12,076 nt of DNA. Origin: an uncultured Pseudomonadota bacterium (GTDB taxonomy: Bacteria; Myxococcota_A; UBA796; GCA-2862545). Below are positions 1-5,584 of the stretch, in pieces (the stretch's first letter is position 1; each line of letters begins with the position of its first letter). The position numbers and the translations under genes are program-made. The DNA is taken from NCBI GenBank assembly GCA_937891875.1, contig CALATR010000404.1:1-12076 (forward strand). The letters are read 5' to 3'. The notes under the pieces are model-generated. The model worked only from the letters and a program-made list of their open reading frames with translations. It made no database searches and was not told where the DNA came from.

Positions 1-552
1 CGCACGCTGCTTGTCGCCCTGACCTGGGTGGGGGCGCCCGCCCTCGCCCAGGAGCCCGAGCCCGCCGAGCCCGCCGAGCCCGCCGAGCCCGCCGAGCCCG
101 CCGAGCCCGCCGAGCCCGCCGAGCCCGCCTCTGTTCGCCTCGCGGACGAGGAGCTCGCCGACGTCGTCGTGTTTGGCGAGACCAGCTCGTGGGTGGCCGT
201 GACCCGCGCTGGCGTGGGCGCCGAGGTCCGGCTGCTCTCTCTCGCCGATGATCGGCTGCACCTGGTCCCCGACGTGTCTTTCGGCGTCACGAGCCAATAT
301 TTCGCGATGCCGCAGCCGAGGATCAGCGCCACCCTGGGCCTGCTGACCGGGCGCAAGACCCACCACGCCGAGCTTCGGCTGGGGGGCGATGTGGTCATGG
401 ACACGCTCTCCGACACCGGGCCCTACACCTACCCCGCCGTGAGTGCTGGCTACCGCCTCCAGCCACCGGGGTCCGGGTGGGTGTTCTCGGCCCGGGTCGG
501 TACCACCGGGGTCTCGCTGCGCCTTGGCTACGGGATCTCGCTGCAGCCGTGA
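1..552 (+). CDS. Exported protein with PAE repeat, 5' end outside window
   Basis: Frame 1 is open from the first base to TGA at 550-552, so the start lies upstream of the window. The first 17 residues read as the end of a signal peptide (LLVALTWVGAPALAQ, likely cleaved after ALA). A low-complexity linker of seven PAE triplets follows, then about 140 residues. The last 90 or so residues alternate polar and apolar positions with many Gly and Arg (for example RISATLGLLTG, FSARVGTTG, SLRLGYGISLQP), as in amphipathic beta strands. An outer-membrane or periplasmic beta-rich protein is therefore likely, but there is no C-terminal aromatic residue as in classical barrels. I do not recognise a family. 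The protein would act in the envelope. It faces the next gene tail to tail with a 37-bp gap. A GTG at 28 is in frame, but starting there would cut off most of the signal peptide. Confidence 0.7.
   Translation, partial: RTLLVALTWVGAPALAQEPEPAEPAEPAEPAEPAEPAEPAEPASVRLADEELADVVVFGETSSWVAVTRAGVGAEVRLLSLADDRLHLVPDVSFGVTSQYFAMPQPRISATLGLLTGRKTHHAELRLGGDVVMDTLSDTGPYTYPAVSAGYRLQPPGSGWVFSARVGTTGVSLRLGYGISLQP
61..129 (+). repeat. 9-bp in-frame tandem repeat encoding PAE
   Basis: Seven exact copies of CCCGCCGAG at 61-123 plus a partial eighth (CCCGCC) at 124-129, encoding (Pro-Ala-Glu)7. The repeat sits directly after the signal peptide and is probably an extended, acidic periplasmic linker. The copies are identical at the DNA level, so copy number may vary between strains by slippage without loss of frame. 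Confidence 0.9.
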
Positions 553-589
553 CGAGCGAGTACGTCGGGCACGTCGACGGGTCGGGGGA

Positions 590-1048
590 TCAGCCGCCGG
601 ACAGCGCGCGGTACGCCCACAGCGCCGCGATGCCGCCCACCATCGCGATGAGCAGCAGACGCAGGGCCCAGGCCCGCGCAGCGCTGCCGTGGACCGTGTC
701 GGTGACCTCGATGGCGAGGGGCAGATCGGGGGACTTCCAGAACGCGCTGGGGTTCATGCCGAACTGGTAGTTCACGCCCGCGCGGGTGCGGACGCACAGC
801 ACGGGTCCCTTGCCGAACGAGCTGCGGAACCACTCGACCCGCGCCTGCTCGACCTGGTCGTAGGGCACCTTCCAGCTCCAGCACTCGAGCCCGCGCTCGC
901 GGAAGACGACCTGTCCCCGGCGAGCGGTGGCCCAGTGCAGGCCACCCGAGACGGGTCCGTCGTGGCGCACGCCCTTGACCATGAAGGCGCGGACGACGGG
1001 GCCGAGGTCGGTGGGGGAGGCGGGCGCGTGTTCGGTGTCGGTGGACAT
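590..1048 (-). CDS. Small C-terminally membrane-anchored hypothetical protein
   Basis: 152 aa from ATG at 1048; stop TGA at 590-592. A GTG 15 codons upstream (1093) is open, but the ATG is preferred because a -10-like TACCCT lies exactly 6 nt before it. Residues 1-125 are soluble and rich in Trp, Phe and charged residues (WSWKVPYDQVEQARVEWF, NPSAFWKSPDLP). Residues 127-147 are one hydrophobic segment (LRLLLIAMVGGIAALWAY), so the protein is probably a tail-anchored or single-pass membrane protein with its N-terminus in the cytoplasm. The alternating strand pattern around residues 35-110 could be a small PH-like barrel, but this is only an impression. No catalytic motif is visible. It is transcribed divergently from the gene at 1165 and convergently with the gene ending at 552. 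Confidence 0.75.
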   Translation of the reverse strand: MSTDTEHAPASPTDLGPVVRAFMVKGVRHDGPVSGGLHWATARRGQVVFRERGLECWSWKVPYDQVEQARVEWFRSSFGKGPVLCVRTRAGVNYQFGMNPSAFWKSPDLPLAIEVTDTVHGSAARAWALRLLLIAMVGGIAALWAYRALSGG

Positions 1049-1060
1049 GGGGGGAGGGTA
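1049..1060 (-). promoter_or_regulatory. -10-like TACCCT at leaderless position
   Basis: Read on the minus strand, TACCCT (1060-1055) is followed by CCCCCC and then the ATG at 1048. A -10 hexamer ending 6 nt before the ATG would place transcription start at or next to the A of the ATG, and there is no Shine-Dalgarno sequence. The same layout precedes the genes at 5524 and 11243. No convincing -35 box was found. Confidence 0.5.
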
Positions 1061-1137
1061 GCGTAAGTCCGTCGGTTCGTGGGTCGACAGCACCGCGTCG
1101 AGGTTGGCTTGCAGCCTCGTCTCGATCGGGCCACCGT

Positions 1138-1159
1138 GGAGTCCCCACGGACTCCGAGG
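1138..1159 (+). promoter_or_regulatory. 5' hairpin next to RBS of the gene at 1165
   Basis: A perfect 7-bp inverted repeat GGAGTCC (1138-1144) / GGACTCC (1149-1155) with a CCAC loop ends directly before the ribosome-binding sequence GAGG (1156-1159), which is 5 nt before the ATG at 1165. In the mRNA the stem would abut the RBS. It could affect initiation or serve as an operator. No T-tract follows, so it is not an obvious terminator. Confidence 0.4.
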
Positions 1160-1164
1160 CGCCC

Positions 1165-2430
1165 ATGACCCGCATCCAGGACCTCCCCCAAGCGACCGAG
1201 CCCTGGGAGGTCGGCGTCGTGGCCGGCCCGACCATCGAGGGCATCCCGATCGAAGGCGTGCTCCTGGTCGTGGGGGCCGAGACCGCGCACCCTCGCTACT
1301 CCACGCCGCTCCTCGCCGGCCAGCCGATCGACCTGGCCCGCGCTTGCGTCTCCGAGGTCGAGCAGATCCCTCGCCAGCGGCCCCTGGAGCTGCGGGTGGC
1401 CGATCCCGCGCTCGCCGATCGCATCCAGGACGCGTTCGGCGCCCCGGTCCGCATCGTCGCCCAGCTTCCGGCGTTGGACTTCGTCGGCCAGATGATGCTC
1501 CAGGCCTTCGGCGGGGACGAGGAGCCCGACTTTCCCGTGCCCGACGTCGAGCGGCTGCGGCCGGTCTGGAGCGTGCTGCTGGCCGCTCGACCCTGGAACC
1601 GCCTGGACGAGCGGGTCGTGTTCACGTTCCCGGACGCTCCCGGCGCCCTGGGCCAGGCGGTGGCGACCGTCATCGGGGCCGGAGGGGAGCAGCGCGGCAT
1701 CGTCGTCTACCGGTCCGAGCGCGACCGCGCGGACTTCCAGCGGGCTGCGATGGACCCCGAGTCGGGCCTGGACGTGGTGGTGTGGGGCATTCACGCCGAT
1801 CCGGTGGACGAGCTGCCCGCGCCGGTGCGGGAGCAGGCCGAGACCGACGGGCTGATCACGCCGGACGGCCTGGGACCGCTCCTGTTCACGTTCTCCGACG
1901 GGGAGATGAGCCCGATCTCGGCGGACGATGTGCCTGTCCTGCTCGCTGCGGTCGAGGCCGTCTGCGTGTTGGCCTCGAGCGGACTCGACCTCTACGACGG
2001 GTCCGAGCACACCAGCGCCGTGAGGACCGCCGACGGGCGCACGCTCACCGTCTGCGCCCGAGCCGATCTCGAGATGCGCGCGCGCCTGGCCTTCGATGTC
2101 GACCACCTCGTCATCCACGGGGGATTTCGCCTGGATGACGAGCGCCTGCCAGGCGTGGTGTTCAAGACCAGCAAGGGCCACGCGGTCAAGGCCGCCGAGC
2201 ACTTCCGCCACGCCGATGCGGTGCACTTCGAGCGCGGTCCGGACGGTTTGCTGGTCCGTCTCTTCGCCGGCGATCGGGACCTCGGCCTGCTGTGCTGCGT
2301 GGACCTCGAGGAGGGTCTGTACCTCCTCGGCGCTCCGACCGTCGCCGTGGGCATTGCCGCAGGGGGAGCGAAGCGCACGTCGCTGGCGGACAAGGACGTG
2401 CTGTGGGTGGACGGGTTGGAGGTGGTGTAG
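1165..2430 (+). CDS. Hypothetical protein resembling DUF6930/DUF7309 proteins
   Basis: 421 aa, ATG at 1165 with GAGG 5 nt upstream; stop at 2428-2430. There is no signal peptide or membrane segment, so it is probably cytoplasmic. Residues about 14-105 (WEVGVVAG to LPALDFV, including the stretch PLELRVADPALADRIQDAF) have the pattern I associate with DUF6930: two strands followed by 'relevant residues / alternative calculation' type alpha/beta. Residues about 130-190 (VWSVLLAARPWNRLDE to GIVVYRSERD) recall DUF7309, whose proteins carry a 'PW' motif and a GxVY strand. This family assignment is from memory of sequence patterns and is not certain. The C-terminal half (200-421) contains a further alpha/beta region and is unrecognised. 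No catalytic residues stand out. It is convergent with the lipoprotein gene ending at 2437, with a 6-bp gap and no visible terminator. Confidence 0.8.
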   Translation: MTRIQDLPQATEPWEVGVVAGPTIEGIPIEGVLLVVGAETAHPRYSTPLLAGQPIDLARACVSEVEQIPRQRPLELRVADPALADRIQDAFGAPVRIVAQLPALDFVGQMMLQAFGGDEEPDFPVPDVERLRPVWSVLLAARPWNRLDERVVFTFPDAPGALGQAVATVIGAGGEQRGIVVYRSERDRADFQRAAMDPESGLDVVVWGIHADPVDELPAPVREQAETDGLITPDGLGPLLFTFSDGEMSPISADDVPVLLAAVEAVCVLASSGLDLYDGSEHTSAVRTADGRTLTVCARADLEMRARLAFDVDHLVIHGGFRLDDERLPGVVFKTSKGHAVKAAEHFRHADAVHFERGPDGLLVRLFAGDRDLGLLCCVDLEEGLYLLGAPTVAVGIAAGGAKRTSLADKDVLWVDGLEVV

Positions 2431-2436
2431 GGGGCG

Positions 2437-3342
2437 CTATCGAGGAAATGAACGGGGAAAGCTCTGGAACGTGGATTCTCCCGTCCAGCGCGCTAGCTCG
2501 TCGAACCACGGACATTCGAAGTCGTCCCCGGGGTCGACCGGCGGGTGCTCCAGGCGGACCACCGTGCCGGTGCGGTAGTCGAGCAGCTCGGCCGAACAGG
2601 TGGCCCTGGCAAGCAGCAGCTCTGCTGGGGGGTCCTGGCGCAGTGGCTCGATGGCGACGCTGGGCGCGCCGATGCCGATGGGGTCGAAGCGCACCGCTCC
2701 GGCGACGGTGCCGTCGGGGAGGACCCGGCAGCGGGTGATCATCCCGCCCATGGTGATCGAGTGCTCCTCGGAGCCGATCACGCTGCCGTCGCCCAGGAAG
2801 CGGATGTCCGTCTCCAGGCAGCCGACGTTGGGGAGTCGGACCGTCGAGCCGTCGACGAGGTCGATGAGGCGCGTTTGCCGCACCCAGCCTCCGGGCCGCT
2901 GAACGACGTTCTGGACCAGCGCCGTCCTGCCGTCGGGAGCCAGGATCGGCGCCGGATCGAGGTGCGTGTAGAGGGCCGTCCTCTGGCCTTCCCTGCGGAC
3001 TTCCAGTACGTAGTCCGCATCGTCGGGGGCAGCGGTCCGCTGGTCGAATCGAAACAGTCGAAGCTCCAGGTCAGGTACCGCGGGAACGGTCTCGTACGGT
3101 GTGTCCGGGTGCTCGGCGGGGTCGAACACCTCTGGCTGGCCGTGCTGGTCAGGCGGGTCCGCCGCCTCGGGGAGCACCTCGACCTCCGCGGGCGCGGCGT
3201 GGGTGGCCGGCCGATGATCGGCGGCCTCCGTCGGAGTCGTGGGTGCCGTGGGGGAGACCGGGGCGACGGAGCTTGTCGTGCCCAGACCGCCACAGGCGAG
3301 CGCCAGGACGAGCAGGAAGTAGGACAGCGCAACGGGTCGCAT
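2437..3342 (-). CDS. Probable lipoprotein, single-module paralogue of the 5585-7378 gene
   Basis: 301 aa, ATG at 3342; stop TAG at 2437-2439. A short hydrophobic N-terminus ends in LALAC17GG, lipobox-like although the -3 residue is Ala instead of Leu. A 50-residue Pro/Thr/Ala linker follows. Residues about 70-301 form a module also found in the 597-aa protein of this window. Shared landmarks in order are QPEVFDPA, YVLEVRR, ALYTHLD, LAPDG, CRVLPDG, GxVRFDP, LRQDP, CxAxLxDYRTG, LEH, CPWF and a terminal FPRSF. The spaced strands and APDG turns suggest a beta-propeller-like fold, which is an inference. The probable location is the periplasmic face of a membrane. The gene starts 57 bp after the TPR gene on the same strand and may be co-transcribed with it. 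Only a weak GGA lies before the ATG. Function unknown. Confidence 0.8.
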   Translation of the reverse strand: MRPVALSYFLLVLALACGGLGTTSSVAPVSPTAPTTPTEAADHRPATHAAPAEVEVLPEAADPPDQHGQPEVFDPAEHPDTPYETVPAVPDLELRLFRFDQRTAAPDDADYVLEVRREGQRTALYTHLDPAPILAPDGRTALVQNVVQRPGGWVRQTRLIDLVDGSTVRLPNVGCLETDIRFLGDGSVIGSEEHSITMGGMITRCRVLPDGTVAGAVRFDPIGIGAPSVAIEPLRQDPPAELLLARATCSAELLDYRTGTVVRLEHPPVDPGDDFECPWFDELARWTGESTFQSFPRSFPR

Positions 3343-3399
3343 GAGTGATCCGGGGGCGAGGGAACGAGCCTGCTCCGTGGCGTGAGGGCTGGTCCCTGT

Positions 3400-4719
3400 T
3401 CAGGCCCTGGAGGCGATCCTGGCGAGGCCCTCCTCGGCCGCTGGAAACTCGGGTCGAAGCGCCAGTGCGCGGCGGTAGCAGGCGCGTGCGGCCTCGGGGT
3501 CGTCGTGCTCGTGCAGCACGCCGAGGTTGACGTGGACCGCGGGCTCGTCGGGGAGCAGCCGCAGGGCGTGCTCGAAGGCGGCGAGGGCTTCCTCTCTGCG
3601 GCCGAGATCGCGGAGCAGCACGGCGCGGTTGTGGACCGCGGGGCCGTCGTCGGGGAAGCGCTGCAGGAGCTCGTCGTAGCGGGCGACGCCGCGGATGGGG
3701 TGGTGGCGGCCGGTCAGGAAGGCGAGGTTGGTCCAGGCGGCGTGGTCGTCGGGGTCCAGGCGCACGGCCTCGGCCAGCGCCTCCAGGGCTTCGTCCACCC
3801 GCCCCAGGCGCTCCAGCACCACGCCGCGCTGCATGTGGGCCGGGGCGTGGGCCGGGTCGAAGGCGATCGCCGCGTCGAGCTGGACCAGAGCGTCCGCCGG
3901 GCGGTGCAGCGCGAACCAGGCGCGGGCGGACTTCATGTGGCCGTTGAGGGTGGCCGCGCGGGCCCGGTCCGCGAACCGCGGGTTGTCGCCGAAGCGCCCC
4001 ATCAGCCGCGGCGCGGTCTTCGCCGAGCGCTCTGCCTCCCGATGCAGGGCCGCCAAGCGCCAGAATCCCTCGAAGTCGGCCGCATCGGGCTTGTCGAGCA
4101 ACCAGGGGATGGCGTCGGGATCATCGAAGCCGATGATGGCGGGCTCGGGGACCTGGAAGCCGGGGATGGAGAGGCAGAGCTCGTCCGAGTCGGTGAGCCA
4201 GGCGACTGCGGGAAAGCCGCGGTCATGGAGGGTGCGGGAGATGCGCCAGACCCATTCGGGGTCGTTGATGCGGTGGAGGTGGACGCCGCGCTCCCGCAGG
4301 GCCGGAAGGACCTCGTGGAACGAGACCTCGTCGATGGGGCAGCCGGTGCAGGCCACGGATGCGAGCGAGCAGTCGAGGAGCGGTCGGAGGGTGGTGATGT
4401 TGGAGCGGCGGAAGTCGACGAGTGCGAGCGCAGGCAACATGCCGAGCCATTCATTGTCTGCGAGGTCGACGTCCCACAGCGAGAGGATCGAGACCTGGGG
4501 CGCTTGTCTGGCGACGGCACCCATGTCCAGGTGGGTCCACTTCCGGATGGAGAGCGACCGCAGTTGGGGTACGACCTCCAACGCGCCGAAGTGGCCGGCT
4601 CCGCCTTCGGTGACGGTCAGGACGCGGACGTCCTTCGTGGAGGCACGGCGGTTTTCTTTGCGGAGGAAATTCAGCGCCGACGCGATGGCCTGCTCGACGC
4701 TGGGGTGGTGTTCGCTCAT
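3400..4719 (-). CDS. LRR-like and TPR repeat protein
   Basis: 439 aa, ATG at 4719; stop TGA at 3400-3402. Residues about 30-130 contain leucine-rich-repeat-like spacing (LRSLSIRKWTHLD, VSILSLWDVDLADNEWL, LALVDFRRSNITTLRPLL). Residues about 150-250 are unassigned (HRINDPEWVWRISRTL, IIGFDDPDAIPWLL). From about 262 to 435 there are four to five tetratricopeptide repeats with the usual A/G-Y/F-P pattern (RPADALVQLDAAIAFDP, RVDEALEALAEAVRLDPDD, RREEALAAFEHALRLLPDEP, DPEAARACYRRALALRPEFP). TPRs bind peptides or partner proteins, so a scaffold role is likely. There is no signal peptide or membrane segment. Its ATG overlaps the TGA of the upstream ORF as ATGA (4719-4716), so the two are probably translationally coupled. 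The layout resembles repeat proteins that sense or bind a partner encoded next door, but no partner is proven. Confidence 0.85.
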   Translation of the reverse strand: MSEHHPSVEQAIASALNFLRKENRRASTKDVRVLTVTEGGAGHFGALEVVPQLRSLSIRKWTHLDMGAVARQAPQVSILSLWDVDLADNEWLGMLPALALVDFRRSNITTLRPLLDCSLASVACTGCPIDEVSFHEVLPALRERGVHLHRINDPEWVWRISRTLHDRGFPAVAWLTDSDELCLSIPGFQVPEPAIIGFDDPDAIPWLLDKPDAADFEGFWRLAALHREAERSAKTAPRLMGRFGDNPRFADRARAATLNGHMKSARAWFALHRPADALVQLDAAIAFDPAHAPAHMQRGVVLERLGRVDEALEALAEAVRLDPDDHAAWTNLAFLTGRHHPIRGVARYDELLQRFPDDGPAVHNRAVLLRDLGRREEALAAFEHALRLLPDEPAVHVNLGVLHEHDDPEAARACYRRALALRPEFPAAEEGLARIASRA

Positions 4720-5099
4720 TTGGCCACCGCCAAGAGCATGCGGACTACGCGGCCGTAGCGAGTCTGTACTTCGGCCCCGAGAGCGGCCAGATCAGCTCCC
4801 CACGACGTCCCGCCGCTGTCCTGGTACTCGGACGGGACCAGGCCCGCGTGCGGGCGGAACTGCTCGCCCACCACCCGCGCCGGGTCACCGTCCCACAGTC
4901 CATCCTCACCTTGCACAAACGGTAGCACCACGCTCTTCCCGTAGGTCGCGGGGTCCAGGTCGAAGTCCCACAGGTCCATCAGCTTGCCATGGAAGGAGTC
5001 GGTGCCGGCGACCTTCTGGGTGCGCTTGCCGCCGACCTCCAGGTACAACGCGCCGACGTGGCCGCCAATGTCCCAGTCGTCGACCTTGACGCCTTCTAC
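4716..5099 (-). CDS. ORF without a normal start, -1 frame relative to the membrane gene upstream
   Basis: The reading frame ending with TGA at 4716-4718 has a coherent protein-like sequence from about 5099 (VEGVKVDDWDIGGHVGALYL) for about 127 residues to the stop, including SFHGKLMDLWDFDLDP and a Trp/Gly/Asp-rich remainder. Its 5' neighbour ends at 5096-5098, 3 nt into this frame. No ATG or GTG lies in frame near the junction. The first conventional start is a TTG at 5048-5046 that would cut off conserved-looking sequence and has no Shine-Dalgarno; a CTG lies at 5138. The junction sequence GGAGGGGTAG allows a -1 slip from GAG-GGG to GGA-GGG, which would fuse this ORF to the four-helix membrane protein. 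Alternatives are an indel (mutation or sequencing error) or non-canonical initiation. The downstream TPR gene overlaps the stop by ATGA. Family not recognised. Confidence 0.6.
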   Translation of the reverse strand, partial: VEGVKVDDWDIGGHVGALYLEVGGKRTQKVAGTDSFHGKLMDLWDFDLDPATYGKSVVLPFVQGEDGLWDGDPARVVGEQFRPHAGLVPSEYQDSGGTSWGADLAALGAEVQTRYGRVVRMLLAVAK

Positions 5100-5524
5100 C
5101 CCTCCGGCGTCGACTGCCGCAGCTGAAGCCCCACCCAGGTCCCGGCGAGCATGCCCACGACGATGCCGGCCGGGCCCGCCACCGTGACCCACAGCGGGTG
5201 GGGGATCGCCATGAGGTTCACCGCCGCACCGACCAGCGTCATGCCGCCCGCCATGCCGGCGATCAGCACCCGCCGCCACGTGGCCACGGCCGCCGCCACC
5301 CCGCTGCCGACCATGCCGCCGAGCGTCCAGGCGACGATGAGCGCGATGAACACGCCGAGCGGTGCGGTCGCCATCAGCTCGGCCACGGCCTTGGCGTCGG
5401 TCAGGTCGAGACCGGCGGGCGGCGGCCAGATGGCGTGGCTGACGAACTCGAGGAGGGCGACGGTCAGGCCGCCGGAGACGACGCCCGCGAGCCAGGCGCC
5501 GATGTTGCGCAGGAGGGTCCACAT
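5096..5524 (-). CDS. Four-helix integral membrane protein
   Basis: 142 aa, ATG at 5524; stop TAG at 5096-5098. Hydrophobic segments are at about residues 8-30, 52-78, 84-105 and 112-135, with short loops. The loop between segments 1 and 2 carries the HAIWPPPAGLDLTD motif, and a MAIPHPLWVTV stretch precedes the last helix. Trp/Pro-rich loops like these occur in several small inner-membrane families, but I cannot name this one. The ATG has no Shine-Dalgarno. It is preceded by CCCCCC and TACACT in the leaderless layout described for the gene at 1048. It probably heads an operon with the -1 frame ORF, the LRR/TPR gene and possibly the short lipoprotein gene. A -1 slip near its stop would give a fusion with a soluble C-terminal domain of about 127 residues. 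Confidence 0.8.
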   Translation of the reverse strand: MWTLLRNIGAWLAGVVSGGLTVALLEFVSHAIWPPPAGLDLTDAKAVAELMATAPLGVFIALIVAWTLGGMVGSGVAAAVATWRRVLIAGMAGGMTLVGAAVNLMAIPHPLWVTVAGPAGIVVGMLAGTWVGLQLRQSTPEG

Positions 5525-5536
5525 GGGGGGAGTGTA
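5525..5536 (-). promoter_or_regulatory. -10-like TACACT at leaderless position
   Basis: On the minus strand TACACT (5536-5531) is followed by CCCCCC and the ATG at 5524. The surrounding CTACNCTCCCCCCATG is identical in pattern to that before the gene at 1048 (only one base differs). The predicted transcription start coincides with the ATG. No clear -35 box is visible. It lies in the 60-bp gap after the large lipoprotein gene, so the downstream genes may have their own promoter. Confidence 0.55.
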
Positions 5537-5584
5537 GTCGGTGGGGAGAGGCCGCGGACGGTCGCCAGCCCCTGTTCCGCGGGC

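Noticed and set aside
772..2226. Long minus-strand open frame opposite the genes at 590-1048 and 1165-2430
   Set aside because: It lies antisense to a well-supported plus-strand gene with RBS, its composition is Arg/His/Gly-rich as in high-GC shadows, and it has no domain signs.
3382..4758. Long plus-strand open frame opposite the LRR/TPR gene
   Set aside because: The minus strand has clear TPR repeats and an ATGA overlap. The plus frame is a GC-driven shadow rich in Gly, Val and Glu without domains.
4716..5522. A single 268-aa minus-strand gene starting opposite the membrane protein
   Set aside because: Its first half is an Arg/Gly/His-rich shadow of the four-helix protein. Only the part after about 5099 looks coding.
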